Source: Candidatus Woesearchaeota archaeon (GTDB taxonomy: Archaea; Nanobdellota; Nanobdellia; SCGC-AAA011-G17; GW2011-AR20). From it: a stretch of DNA of 37,183 bases. The stretch is from assembly GCA_016181245.1 (NCBI GenBank), contig JACOZR010000007.1, positions 1 through 37,183 of the forward strand. The letters run 5' to 3'. Below the pieces are notes generated by a model that did not search any database, was not told where the DNA came from, and worked only from the letters and a program-made list of their open reading frames with translations. Numbering within the stretch: the first letter of the stretch is position 1; every line of letters starts with the position of its first letter. Made by a program: the position numbers and the translations under genes. Below, in pieces: positions 9,583 to 17,725 of the stretch.

Positions 9583-10320
9583 TTATTTTTTTGCTACATT
9601 TTCCCAAAGATATTTGTGATATTCTTTGTAATTTTCTGCTAGTTCTTTACTTTCTATTACAAAAGCAAATAAATTTTCTCCAAACAAAAAGTTAACCACC
9701 TTATTACCATAAATTGCTATTACTGTTGGATTTCCTGAAAACTCCGAAGGAAGAAATCTTCTATCATGCCATATATTTTTGTCTGCCACATTTCTTTTTT
9801 CATACCTAAATAAGTGGTAACTCTTTACTTTATTTTTTTTCCTTCTTTTGTCCCAGTCTTTAAAAAATGCTGGAAATTTATCTGGTACATACATGCCTGA
9901 ACCTATCCAAAATATGGCTTTGTAATGCAACATATCATCCCAAACTGCCTTAATTCCTTCTTTATCCTTAAAAGTCATTGCTTGAAATTCTTGTTTCTTA
10001 GACTCGCAAATTTTTTGCATATCTGGAACCAATTTTTTTATTTCTTCTTTAATATCTTCTAAATTTGTTTTCTTTTCTTCTATATAGCTAAGAATTTTAT
10101 CTGGATTTGAAATCCTAAAAACACGTTTACCATCCGACTCTATATACGCAACTAATCCCCTTTCTATTAATTTATTTAAGATATCATAAATATTCCTCCT
10201 ATCAATACCTATTTGTTCATGAATATTATTAATAGGAGTTTCTCCAATTTTCAATAAAGCATTATAGACCTTTACTTCTCCTTCTGACAACCCTATTTTT
10301 CTTAATATTTCTAAATTCAT
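9583..10320 (-). CDS. TrmB-family transcriptional regulator
   Basis: 245 residues. Residues 1-75 form a winged helix with the TrmB signature (LRKIGLSEGEVKVYNALLKIGETPINNIHEQIGIDRRNIYDILNKLIERGLV, cut here into its recognisable parts: GLSEGEVKVY, RRNIYDILNKL). A coiled linker (about 80-110, EEKKTNLEDIKEEIKKLV) and a C-terminal effector-type domain (AIFWIGSGMYVP, FLFGENLFAFVIESKELAENY) follow. The family consists of sugar- or metabolite-responsive archaeal regulators. The start at 10320 is supported by a reverse-strand TATA-like box (10341-10350) about 26 nt upstream. Divergent from the 10440 gene, so autoregulation and control of 10440-11571 are plausible. A second, related TrmB protein is at 30844-31557. 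Confidence 0.88.
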   Translation of the reverse strand: MNLEILRKIGLSEGEVKVYNALLKIGETPINNIHEQIGIDRRNIYDILNKLIERGLVAYIESDGKRVFRISNPDKILSYIEEKKTNLEDIKEEIKKLVPDMQKICESKKQEFQAMTFKDKEGIKAVWDDMLHYKAIFWIGSGMYVPDKFPAFFKDWDKRRKKNKVKSYHLFRYEKRNVADKNIWHDRRFLPSEFSGNPTVIAIYGNKVVNFLFGENLFAFVIESKELAENYKEYHKYLWENVAKK

Positions 10321-10340
10321 AATTTTCTAAAGATTTAATA

Positions 10341-10384
10341 CTATATAAATATGGTGGCATGGCATTACCATAAAAGCTTATATA
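10341..10384. promoter_or_regulatory. Divergent promoters with inverted repeat between them
   Basis: A reverse-strand TATA (ATTTATATAG, 10341-10350) serves the TrmB gene. A forward TATA (TTATATA, about 10378-10384) serves the 10440 gene. Between and partly over them lies TATGGT (10350-10355), 11 nt, then ACCATA (10367-10372), a 6-bp dyad that is a candidate TrmB operator. The centre also contains GGCAT twice in tandem. Confidence 0.45.
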
Positions 10385-10439
10385 CCTCCATGAGTAGTTA
10401 TTACTAATAAGTTATCAAATAATTTAGGAGGAAATCAAA

Positions 10440-10718
10440 ATGGCAGAAAAACTAAATACACCTTATGGATTTACTGTAATAGACTCTTGTGAACGCCTTA
10501 GATCCTCATTAAGAGGGGCTATGCTTCTTGAAAGAATGGCACTTGAAGGTTCTAAGAAAAGTATTCGGGAATTGATAAATAGTTCAATGCCTGATGTTTT
10601 GAGATATATGTGTAGAAGAGGTGATAGTAAAAGAACAATGAAATACTATCAACACAAACTTGATGAGATAGAAGGAAGAGAAGGGGAACTTGAAACAACA
10701 TATTTGTTACCAGCATAA
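10440..10718 (+). CDS. Small helical protein, unknown
   Basis: 92 residues, MAEKLNTPYGFTVIDSCERL at the start, predominantly helical and charged, without a signal peptide or membrane segment. AGGAGG at 10426-10431 lies 8 nt upstream of the ATG, an unusually strong Shine-Dalgarno for this window, so the mRNA has a leader of roughly 30 nt and high translation is possible. No family recognised. It is divergent from the TrmB gene and followed by the 10816 gene after 97 bases. Confidence 0.65.
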   Translation: MAEKLNTPYGFTVIDSCERLRSSLRGAMLLERMALEGSKKSIRELINSSMPDVLRYMCRRGDSKRTMKYYQHKLDEIEGREGELETTYLLPA

Positions 10719-10815
10719 TTAGTTAATAAATAGAAATTTTTGGACTATTATGGGACTATTGGTACGATTTAACCAATGTAGAAATTATAAGATTTAACTG
10801 TGGAGGCAGAAGAAA

Positions 10816-11571
10816 ATGAAACCTAAAAAGTTATTATTAGTACAAAGTCAAGATGATGACCAAAGGAGAAATTCTCCTTATTTTGAAGATGTAGCCAAAG
10901 CTCTAGATACAGAACTTTTACCTCTACCTCTTCCTAAAAATCATATTGGCGGATTAGATATTTCATATTATGGGAATAGTAGGTTAATAATTGTGGATGG
11001 GCATTCTTTTGAAAGATCACGAGCCGAGAATTCTCTTTTTTACAAATTAATGACACATCCTTTAGCTTTACTAGAGTATAGTAAACATGAACAAGAAGAA
11101 ATATTTAATGAAAGTAGAAGCTCATCTTATCCTTACCACTCCAAACGCTATAAAAGTTTAAATGATGTAACTATGCCTGAAGTAATTGAAGGGAATCCTA
11201 GAACTTTGAAGTACGGTATGAGGTATTTTAATTATATTCCCCCTGCAACATTTAAATCAGGCGAATTCCTTGCATTGCCAGAATTTCAAAATCTTCCAGA
11301 GGTTGTTATTCCAAAAGAAGCAGCTGAACTTAAAGAGAATATCGGATCTCATCATCCTATGCTGTACTATCTAATTAATGAACCATCTCTTGAGTTAACT
11401 AAAGACATAATGCGTATTGGTTATGATTCGGTAGAAGGTAAACTTAGTGATGATGGTGTTCCTAGTGAGAAACCTGAAGACTTTGTTGATTATTTTTTGA
11501 GAATTGAAAATGGAAAGAGATTGTATCAAAAGGGATTGAATGCTATGAAAGAAAGAAATTTACAAAAATAA
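10816..11571 (+). CDS. Soluble protein of unknown function
   Basis: 251 residues. The N-terminus KKLLLVQSQDDDQRR...YFEDVAKAL and RLIIVDGHSF suggest an alpha/beta fold with two parallel strands, but I see no convincing catalytic motif. No signal peptide or membrane helix. The start has both GGAGG at 10802-10806 (9 nt spacing) and a TATA-like ATTATAAG at 10784-10791 that would give an almost leaderless message; which is used cannot be told from sequence. The leader before it holds a direct repeat GGACTATT at about 10742 and 10753. Lineage-specific hypothetical. Confidence 0.65.
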   Translation: MKPKKLLLVQSQDDDQRRNSPYFEDVAKALDTELLPLPLPKNHIGGLDISYYGNSRLIIVDGHSFERSRAENSLFYKLMTHPLALLEYSKHEQEEIFNESRSSSYPYHSKRYKSLNDVTMPEVIEGNPRTLKYGMRYFNYIPPATFKSGEFLALPEFQNLPEVVIPKEAAELKENIGSHHPMLYYLINEPSLELTKDIMRIGYDSVEGKLSDDGVPSEKPEDFVDYFLRIENGKRLYQKGLNAMKERNLQK

Positions 11572-11654
11572 AACTTTTATTATGGATTAATTGAAGTGTT
11601 TACTTTAATATATATTTTCTATTCACTAGCCAACTGGACAACCCCACGCGCCAG

Positions 11655-11662
11655 CTTTATAA
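11655..11662 (+). promoter_or_regulatory. TATA box upstream of leader ORF / EndoQ-like gene
   Basis: CTTTATAA(A) is centred about 27 nt before ATG 11687 and about 90 nt before the nuclease ATG 11749. Transcription is therefore expected to start at or near the first base of a 21-codon ORF. Confidence 0.5.
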
Positions 11663-11686
11663 ATGAATTTGCTTTTTCTTTATCTA

Positions 11687-11752
11687 ATGAATGAGTGTGA
11701 GAATAAGGGTATTGTTAGACTGGAAGATTTGTCTGAGGTGTATACTAAATGA
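11687..11752 (+). CDS. Possible 21-codon leaderless ORF coupled to EndoQ-like gene
   Basis: ATG at 11687, 21 codons beginning MNECENKGIVRLED, TGA at 11750-11752 overlapping the nuclease ATG (11749) as ATGA. The TATA box at 11655-11662 places the transcript start at this ATG, which would make this the leaderless first cistron and the nuclease a translationally coupled second one. It may be a non-functional leader; short and without homology information. Confidence 0.35.
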   Translation: MNECENKGIVRLEDLSEVYTK

Positions 11753-14334
11753 ATCTAATCAGTGATCTTCAAATTCATTCTTCTTATTCACGAGCTACTA
11801 GCAAGAATATAACTTTTCAAAATTTGGAGAAATATGCCAAAATTAAAGGATTAGACTTACTTGGCACTGGAGATTTTCAGCATCCTAAACAATTCGAAAT
11901 GATTAACAAAGAATTGGAAGAAGATGAGAATGGCATTTTATGGAGTAAGACTAAATTTCCTTTTTTATGGCAAACAGAAATAAGTTTAATTTATACTCAA
12001 AATGGAAAGGGACAAAGAATACATCATTTGATTTTTTCTCCTAGTAAAGATGTGGCTAAACAAATTATTGGTGCATTGGGGAAAAAAGGAAGATTAGATT
12101 ATGATGGAAGACCAATATTTGGGTTTAATAGCATTGAATTAGTGGATATGATGAGGGGTATTAGTGAGGATATAGAAATAATTCCTGCGCACGTATGGAC
12201 AAGTCACTTTAGTTTAATGGGAGAGTATAACCAACTTACTAAGGTTGAGGATTGTTTTCAGGATAATACAAAATATATTCATGCGCTGGAAACTGGGATG
12301 TCGAGCAATCCCGCTGATAACTGGAGAATCAACTCTTTAGATAAATTTCAATTAGTAAGCTTTAGTGATGCCCATTGCGTTCATCCTGAAACTTTTATAA
12401 CTTTGGAAGATGGTTATGTTTTGCCTATAGATAAAATCGCTAATGAGTTAGTTGTGTCTCATGCGGATTTTAAAGATATGTCTTATAAAAACGGAATTAA
12501 AATTCAAAACTCTAAGATATTTTCTCCATCTACATTAAAATATATTAAGTATGATGGAGGAGAAATCAAAGTTTCTGAAAATCATAGATTTTATGCTTTT
12601 GAAAATGAGAACATTAAGGAAAAATATGCATCAGAATTAAAATCTGGTGATTTTTTGGTGAGAATAGCGAGAATTGATCATACAGATAAAGGTTCTATTG
12701 AATTAAAAAGACCAAAGTTTGATACCTATTTTAAATTGAATGATCGGGGAACAGAATTTCTTAAAAAACAAAGAATAAAAAATGGGTATTTTCAAAAGGA
12801 ATTGGCAGACTTGATTGGACTACACGTTGATCATTATTGGAAAATAGAAAAAGGGCTTGTAAAAATCAATAAAAGATTTCTAATAAATTTATCTAATATC
12901 TTAGATTTTAATTATAAAGACTTTATTAAAGAATCTATAGTTGAAAAATATCCTAACTTTTCTTTTCCTAAAGAATCTTCTGTGGAGCTTTTAGAATTAT
13001 TAGGTTATACTATTGGGGATGGATGTTTTACAAAAATAAATAGGGGAGAATGTATATTGCTTACAGATAAAAATGAAAAAATTCTTAAATATTATCAGGC
13101 TATTGTGAGAAAGTTATTTTTATGCAACTCAAGATTACATAAATGTACTACAAAAGGTTCTTATGAATTGGTTTTACCTTCTTTGGTTTCAAAATTTATA
13201 AAGATAAATTTTTCAGAACTATCTAGAAAGAGTCAATATAGGAATGTCCCTAGGAGGTTTTATTCATTGCCCTTAGAACAAATCTCAGCCTTTTTGAGGG
13301 GATTTTTTGATGCGGAAGGATGTATGGGCCACCATGGAGCCGATGCTTGTTCTGCAAATAAGTTATTGATATATCAAATTGACTCTTTGTTGAAAAAATA
13401 TGGCATCTTTACTTCGTTCCATCTTAATCAGTTAAATAAAGAAAAGAAAAAATTTAGACATAGATTGTATATTTATGGTGAAAACTTAAAGATTTTTTAT
13501 GAAAATATCAATTTTAATCATGAAGCAAAAAAATTTAAATTAGAGTCATATATTTCTAAATTAACAATTCATAGAAAATCTAAAATAAAACGACTAGGAG
13601 ATTTTATTCTTTGTAAGGTTAAGTTTGTTGGTGATATAAATTCTGATACTGATTATTTGTATGATATTTCCGTTCCTGTGGCACAGAATTATTTTGCTAA
13701 TCAGATTGTAGTTCATAATTCTCATTGGCCATGGCGTTTAGGTAGGGAGGCTACGATTTTTGACTTTAAAGAATTGACTTACAATAACTTTTTAAAAGCT
13801 ATTAGAACTGGAAGTGGATTTAAAAGTACAATAGAAACACCTACTCTTTATGGCAAATATCACTATACGGGGCATAGAAATTGCGATGTTGTTTTTTCTC
13901 CAGATGAATCTAGGAAATTAAATAAAGTTTGCCCCAAATGTCATGAAAAATTAACAATTGGTGTTGCTGATAGGATAGAAAAACTAGCTGATAGACCCGA
14001 AGGCTATAAAAGGGGAAATTCTAAACCTTTTGTTTCCTTAATTCCTTTGCATGAATTGATAAGCTCTGTTTATGACATTAAACAATTAGAATCTAAAAAA
14101 GTCTGGGAAATTTATAATCTTTTGATTAAAAATTTTAATAATGAATTCAATGTTTTATTGAATGTTAAAGAGGATGAATTAAAAAAAATTATTAATGAAA
14201 AATTAGCTAAAGTTATTTTGATGAATCGGGAAGGAAAATTGAGATTGAAGGCAGGCTTTGATGGTGTTTATGGTTCTATTCTTTTAGATGAAGAATACAA
14301 AATAAAAATGCAGAAAAGCTTAGGAGAGTTTTAG
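11749..14334 (+). CDS. Endonuclease Q-like PHP nuclease containing an intein
   Basis: 861 codons; removal of the 448-residue intein leaves a 413-residue protein, the usual size of the EndoQ/CHP00375 family. The N-extein is a PHP phosphoesterase domain: SDLQIHSSYSRATSKN (metal ligands D6 and H10; Q8 stands where many PHP proteins have His), GLDLLGTGDFQHP, IPAHVWTSHF and SFSDAH. The C-extein continues HWPWRLGREATIF, then a Cys zinc-binding segment (HRNCDVVFSPDE...KVCPKCHEKL) and a helical tail. Known of the family: EndoQ cuts DNA 5' of deaminated bases (hypoxanthine, uracil) and abasic sites. ATG 11749 fits the conserved N-terminus and overlaps the leader ORF. Activity depends on protein splicing because the intein splits the SDAH-S metal motif. 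Confidence 0.87.
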   Translation: MNLISDLQIHSSYSRATSKNITFQNLEKYAKIKGLDLLGTGDFQHPKQFEMINKELEEDENGILWSKTKFPFLWQTEISLIYTQNGKGQRIHHLIFSPSKDVAKQIIGALGKKGRLDYDGRPIFGFNSIELVDMMRGISEDIEIIPAHVWTSHFSLMGEYNQLTKVEDCFQDNTKYIHALETGMSSNPADNWRINSLDKFQLVSFSDAHCVHPETFITLEDGYVLPIDKIANELVVSHADFKDMSYKNGIKIQNSKIFSPSTLKYIKYDGGEIKVSENHRFYAFENENIKEKYASELKSGDFLVRIARIDHTDKGSIELKRPKFDTYFKLNDRGTEFLKKQRIKNGYFQKELADLIGLHVDHYWKIEKGLVKINKRFLINLSNILDFNYKDFIKESIVEKYPNFSFPKESSVELLELLGYTIGDGCFTKINRGECILLTDKNEKILKYYQAIVRKLFLCNSRLHKCTTKGSYELVLPSLVSKFIKINFSELSRKSQYRNVPRRFYSLPLEQISAFLRGFFDAEGCMGHHGADACSANKLLIYQIDSLLKKYGIFTSFHLNQLNKEKKKFRHRLYIYGENLKIFYENINFNHEAKKFKLESYISKLTIHRKSKIKRLGDFILCKVKFVGDINSDTDYLYDISVPVAQNYFANQIVVHNSHWPWRLGREATIFDFKELTYNNFLKAIRTGSGFKSTIETPTLYGKYHYTGHRNCDVVFSPDESRKLNKVCPKCHEKLTIGVADRIEKLADRPEGYKRGNSKPFVSLIPLHELISSVYDIKQLESKKVWEIYNLLIKNFNNEFNVLLNVKEDELKKIINEKLAKVILMNREGKLRLKAGFDGVYGSILLDEEYKIKMQKSLGEF
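12376..13719 (+). mobile_element. Intein with LAGLIDADG homing endonuclease and HTH insert
   Basis: Residues C210 to N657 of the 11749 ORF. Block A begins CVHPETFITLEDGYVLPID. Block B is IKVSENHRFYAF. Two dodecapeptide endonuclease motifs are LLGYTIGDGCF (residues about 418-428) and LRGFFDAEGCMG (about 516-527). The C-terminal splice block is DISVPVAQNYFANQIVVHN, followed by Ser +1 of the extein. All splicing nucleophiles (Cys1, block B His, penultimate His, terminal Asn, Ser+1) are present, so it should splice. An XRE-like helix-turn-helix (FQKELADLIGLHVDHYWKIE, about residues 344-363) sits between blocks B and C, probably assisting DNA recognition. Insertion point: between His and Ser of SDAH|SHWPWR. 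Confidence 0.92.
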
Positions 14335-14346
14335 TTTTTGGGTGGT

Positions 14347-14354
14347 TTTATATA
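14347..14354 (+). promoter_or_regulatory. TATA box for the 14377 gene
   Basis: TTTATATA is centred 26 nt upstream of ATG 14377. This rules against the TTG at 14338 as the start. Confidence 0.6.
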
Positions 14355-14376
14355 CTTATTTGCTGTTAATAATTTT

Positions 14377-14859
14377 ATGTCTATTATTAAAGTTCCATTC
14401 AAAGCTTCTTTAATGAGATTGGAGGAAAGATATTGGCATCATTCTACAACATTTGTAATTGGTGTAGAACCAGAACATTTACAATCAAGAGGTCTACCTT
14501 CAAATAATTCTATATATAGGCCTATATCTCAACTTGAAATTCATGTAGGGCAACCCAATGAGCAGAATGAATATCTTAACAGTCTGATAGATGCAGTAAG
14601 AGCAGAAGAAAAAGTTGAATTTGATGGAACATACCTTTATGGTACGCGCCCATTTTTTGTATTGATTATTGGTTCTTTTAACTTACTTTTTGAAGGATTT
14701 AATTATCAAAGGGCAATGTCTTCAATTGAGGAGATGATACCGAAAGGACTAGAAGGGGGATTAATCATAAAAGGATGCACCTATTGTATTGATTATAGAC
14801 TTCCTACTCATCATTTTACAATAGGTCCTGAGAGTTCTTCTGAAAGAAAAAGGGCATAA
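14377..14859 (+). CDS. Unknown small protein
   Basis: 160 residues from ATG 14377 (MSIIKVPFKASLMRLEERYW). Mixed alpha/beta with a hydrophobic segment TRPFFVLIIGSFNLLFEGF that is more likely a buried core than a transmembrane helix. The charged tail is GPESSSERKRA. No signal peptide, no recognised motif. It follows the EndoQ-like gene but has its own leaderless promoter and ends 62 bases from the convergent PAC2 gene. Confidence 0.6.
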   Translation: MSIIKVPFKASLMRLEERYWHHSTTFVIGVEPEHLQSRGLPSNNSIYRPISQLEIHVGQPNEQNEYLNSLIDAVRAEEKVEFDGTYLYGTRPFFVLIIGSFNLLFEGFNYQRAMSSIEEMIPKGLEGGLIIKGCTYCIDYRLPTHHFTIGPESSSERKRA

Positions 14860-14921
14860 ATATTTCTTTCAAAATTTTGATAAATATCAATATCTAAATT
14901 TTAGAATAAAAGAAAATAATT

Positions 14922-15689
14922 TTAACCAATATAACTTACTTTATCTTGTTGGACAGACATAGCTTTTGTTAATTTGCTTAATGTTTTTGAAGAGATATCC
15001 ATTTCTTTTTCTATACTCTCTATTTCTTTATCTAAGCTTTTAATGTTTAAATCTAACTCTAGAGAGTCTTTTAATACTGCAAGAAGTTCTCTAGCTCCTC
15101 TTATGCCTATATAAGTTGGATGACCGAATGTTTGAGCTAGCAATATCATGCCGGGAATTTTTCTTTTAGAAGCTAAGCCTATTAATAAACCAGAAACTCC
15201 AATAATCGGGCCTACAACTCCAAAGATATTTGAATTAACATTTTTTGTTTTATATTTTTTTATAATTGCTTTTTCGTTTGCGGTACAATATACTAATGGT
15301 TGCTTTGGTATTTTTGGCAAACCAATGCCTCCAAGTGTGATTATTTCTTTTCCGTTGTGCTTTTGAAATATATCTAGTATTATTTCACAAAATGCATGGC
15401 AAGATTTTTCATCCAAAGGCTGAATGTCCCCTGATACAAAAAGAAAATCTCCCTTTTTACCTTTTTTATAATAAACATCTATTTTTGGCAAATCTATAAG
15501 ATTTTCTTCATTAACAAATACTGAATGAGGAAAATTAGATGAATGAATTTCAAGCATCTTTTTTGCATCTATCTCGTCTATAATAAAATCTATTGCTATT
15601 TTACCTACGTTTCCTATTCCCGGTAAACCTTCTATTAGGATAGGATTTTTTAGCTTAGGCTTTTCAATTTCTTTTATTTCAAATTCCAT
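14922..15689 (-). CDS. PAC2-family proteasome assembly chaperone-like protein
   Basis: 255 residues. The family core is visible: KNPILIEGLPGIGNVGKIA near the N-terminus, IITLGGIGLPKIP and IFGVVGPIIGVSGLLIGLA in the middle, and PGMILLAQTFGHPTYIGIRGARELL. PAC2 proteins in archaea are related to eukaryotic proteasome-assembly chaperones (PbaA/PbaB type). The C-terminus has a coiled coil (KSLDKEIESIEKEMDISSKT). Last gene of the operon with nop10; its ATG lies inside the nop10 end (11-base overlap), indicating translational coupling. Exact client is unknown. Confidence 0.88.
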   Translation of the reverse strand: MEFEIKEIEKPKLKNPILIEGLPGIGNVGKIAIDFIIDEIDAKKMLEIHSSNFPHSVFVNEENLIDLPKIDVYYKKGKKGDFLFVSGDIQPLDEKSCHAFCEIILDIFQKHNGKEIITLGGIGLPKIPKQPLVYCTANEKAIIKKYKTKNVNSNIFGVVGPIIGVSGLLIGLASKRKIPGMILLAQTFGHPTYIGIRGARELLAVLKDSLELDLNIKSLDKEIESIEKEMDISSKTLSKLTKAMSVQQDKVSYIG

Positions 15690-15846
15690 GTTTCTTCTTG
15701 TATTTTAATCTCCACCTCCCATATGGGTCTTCAGGAGAATATTTTGCTGGTTTTGTTGATAGTGTTTGAGATGAACAAATATCACATGTTTTCTTTAATG
15801 TGTACTTTGAACATTTATTACACTTTAGTATTTCTATTTTACTCAT
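15679..15846 (-). CDS. nop10: Nop10, H/ACA RNP and rRNA pseudouridylation component
   Basis: A 55-residue protein reading MSKIEILKCNKCSKYTLKKT, then C-x2-C (CDIC), TKPAKYSPEDPYGRWRLKYK and a short basic tail. The CxxC...CxxC zinc ribbon and the RPAKYSPEDPYxxYR-type motif are diagnostic of archaeal Nop10, which binds Cbf5 in box H/ACA particles. Its ATG overlaps the aIF2-alpha stop (ATGA at 15843-15846) and its stop overlaps the PAC2 start by 11 bases. Length is typical of the family (about 55-60). Confidence 0.95.
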   Translation of the reverse strand: MSKIEILKCNKCSKYTLKKTCDICSSQTLSTKPAKYSPEDPYGRWRLKYKKKHGI

Positions 15847-16610
15847 TTCCTTTTAAAATCTACCTTTACATTAAGTTCTTTTGCAAGCTTTGTTGTTGAA
15901 TCTGTTATTTTTTTTAACACTAATTCTGCTTCTTTGTAATCTGGAGCATTTATAATCAATTTGTAATTTGGAGCTCCAAGATAGGATAATGATGCTTGGT
16001 AATTAGCTATATGTTTTAATGTTTTTTTAATGTCTTCTATACCATTACCAGAAAAACTTTGTAGCTTTACAATTGAAGATACTGAAACAGAGGGTATTTG
16101 GATTTTATCTTTTATTTTCTCGGTTAATACTTTTTCTATTTTCAATGGAATTTTTAAGTCTTTTAAGTTTACTTCGTCTCTAACAACTTCATAGAAACAG
16201 GGAGTTAATGCACCATATTTTTCTATTATTAAATTTCCAGCTTGTTTGTAAATTTCCTCTAAACTTATCTTTAGTTCTTTTGCTGCATTTTCTAAAATTT
16301 TTTCTGCTTTTTGTTCTTGCTTGTATTCTGTAACTTTCTTTATTCTTTGAGATTGGTTAACTCTTCTTAATGATAAATCAACATGGCCTTTTTCTTTGTA
16401 TATGTTTAAGGCTTTACACACAATTTGCTTTCCTTCTCTTACATGATCCCTTAAGTTTCTTATTCTACCAGGAGCAATCTCAGATATATGAATCATACCT
16501 TCCATTTTGTACTCTTCAATATCAACGAAAATAGAATGAGGTAGAATTTTCTTTACTGTACACATGACGAGTTCGCCAACTTCTGGCAGGCCTTGTTTTT
16601 TATATAGCAT
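15843..16610 (-). CDS. eif2a: Translation initiation factor aIF2 alpha subunit
   Basis: 255 residues. An N-terminal S1 OB-fold (residues about 10-85: GELVMCTVKKILPHSIFVDI, GMIHISEIAPGRIRNLRDHV, GHVDLSLRRVN) is followed by a helical domain (about 90-170) and the C-terminal alpha/beta domain that contacts the gamma subunit (YKLIINAPDYKEAELVLKKI). The subunit forms part of the aIF2 complex delivering initiator Met-tRNA. The gene follows eS27 by 2 bases and overlaps nop10 by 4. Archaeal homologues are about 260-270 residues, so it is full length. Confidence 0.95.
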   Translation of the reverse strand: MLYKKQGLPEVGELVMCTVKKILPHSIFVDIEEYKMEGMIHISEIAPGRIRNLRDHVREGKQIVCKALNIYKEKGHVDLSLRRVNQSQRIKKVTEYKQEQKAEKILENAAKELKISLEEIYKQAGNLIIEKYGALTPCFYEVVRDEVNLKDLKIPLKIEKVLTEKIKDKIQIPSVSVSSIVKLQSFSGNGIEDIKKTLKHIANYQASLSYLGAPNYKLIINAPDYKEAELVLKKITDSTTKLAKELNVKVDFKRK

Positions 16611-16612
16611 CT

Positions 16613-16792
16613 TTATTCAAGTACCTCGAGAATTTGTGCTTTAATTTTTGTCTTTCCTCCGCTTGGAGAAGCCATAATATTACTGCATACGAGGCATTTA
16701 ATCTCTGAGGCTGATTTACCAAATATGATTTGCTCGTTCTTGCATTTTACGCATCTTACTTTTATGAATTTACTTGTTGGTTCTTTAATCAT
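16613..16792 (-). CDS. rps27e: Ribosomal protein eS27
   Basis: A 59-residue protein starting MIKEPTSKFIKVRCVKCKNE, with C-x2-C at residues 14/17 and a second C-x2-C at 33/36 (IKCLVCSNIMASPSGGK), the S27e zinc ribbon. The size matches archaeal eS27. Start and the stop of eL42 overlap as ATGA (16789-16792). Its stop lies 2 bases before the aIF2-alpha ATG. Confidence 0.95.
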   Translation of the reverse strand: MIKEPTSKFIKVRCVKCKNEQIIFGKSASEIKCLVCSNIMASPSGGKTKIKAQILEVLE

Positions 16793-17109
16793 TTTTCCTG
16801 CTCTATTACTAGTTTTTTTGTTCTAAATCCTTTATTCTGGACTGTTGTTTTTTTACAAACTTGGCATGTAAATTTGATATTTGTTTTCTTTGATACTTTT
16901 GCACCGGTTCTCTTGAATTGAGATATTGGTGGTTTTGAGCCCCATTTTCCTTTATTGCCTGCACCTTGGCCTCTCCCTCTTTTTCTGGCCCTTTTAATTG
17001 AACCATGTTTTAGGGCACCTCTTTCTCTACCTTTTACTTCTGAAACCTTGTGTTCTGAGTAGTTCTTACAGTATTTACAATATTTTCTTGTAGTTCTTGG
17101 GAATTTCAT
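16789..17109 (-). CDS. rpl44e: Ribosomal protein eL42 (L44e)
   Basis: 106 residues, very basic. The N-terminal MKFPRTTRKYCKYCKNYSEH with C-x2-C and the second pair CQVCKK near residues 83-86 form the L44e zinc site. RKRGRGQGAGNKGKWGSKP is the highly conserved central stretch. Located in the ribosomal large subunit near the tRNA E site. It overlaps the GINS stop by 4 bases and eS27 by 4 bases, so all are in one operon. Confidence 0.95.
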   Translation of the reverse strand: MKFPRTTRKYCKYCKNYSEHKVSEVKGRERGALKHGSIKRARKRGRGQGAGNKGKWGSKPPISQFKRTGAKVSKKTNIKFTCQVCKKTTVQNKGFRTKKLVIEQEK

Positions 17110-17702
17110 ATTTCTTCTGCTCTTTTATTCGTTATTAATAGTTCTGCTATTTTCGAAGGCAAATTTGCTACACATTCTTCTTCAAAAGGTCCATAGACTT
17201 TTTGATCATTGCCGATGAATTGCGGTACTGGATTGGTGAATCGGACGGTTTTTAAATTTTCCTCTTCTTTTGTTTCTACCTGTTTATTGCTTAAAACAGG
17301 CTGTTTTCTGTCTAATACCTTAGTTAGGATGTTTTCTCTGTAGAATAAAAGGTTGGAAGTTATTGCATTGTACATTTCCTGCTCTTCTTTTAGCATATAA
17401 GAATCGTTTAATGAGCCTGTTTTTGAGGCTATTAATGCTAATTTAACTATCTTGTTTTCTCTTCTTTCATAGAGCTCTTTTAACATCTTTTTTATGTTTT
17501 CTAACTGTTTTGCAGTCTTTTCCACTTCTTTTTCCGCGAAAATTGAGTTTTGCTGCTTTTGTGATTCTAAAATAGCTGTTTTCTCACTTAAATAAGAAAT
17601 AACCTCTGTTAGAAAGGTGTCTGGTATCTTTTGCAGTTCTGGGTAGATTTTCTCCTTTCTTAGCAGATCATAGACCCCTTCATAAGTTATTATATTACTC
17701 AT
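17106..17702 (-). CDS. GINS complex subunit, Gins51-type (replication)
   Basis: 198 residues. Residues 1-120 are the helical A domain (LRKEKIYPELQKIPDTFL near the N-terminus, ENIKKMLKELYERRENKIVKLAL in the middle, cut short here). The C-terminal B domain is VRFTNPVPQFIGNDQKVYG then PFEEECVANLPSKIAELLI. The A-then-B order is that of Gins51 (Sld5/Psf1-like). Known role: GINS is part of the replicative CMG-type helicase with MCM. First gene of the operon; a reverse-strand TATA-like box (about 17726-17735) lies 26 nt before its ATG. In many archaea a GINS gene sits next to eL42/eS27/aIF2-alpha/Nop10, as here. Confidence 0.85.
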   Translation of the reverse strand: MSNIITYEGVYDLLRKEKIYPELQKIPDTFLTEVISYLSEKTAILESQKQQNSIFAEKEVEKTAKQLENIKKMLKELYERRENKIVKLALIASKTGSLNDSYMLKEEQEMYNAITSNLLFYRENILTKVLDRKQPVLSNKQVETKEEENLKTVRFTNPVPQFIGNDQKVYGPFEEECVANLPSKIAELLITNKRAEEI

Positions 17703-17725
17703 ACTCTTTTTTTGATTGTTTTGTC

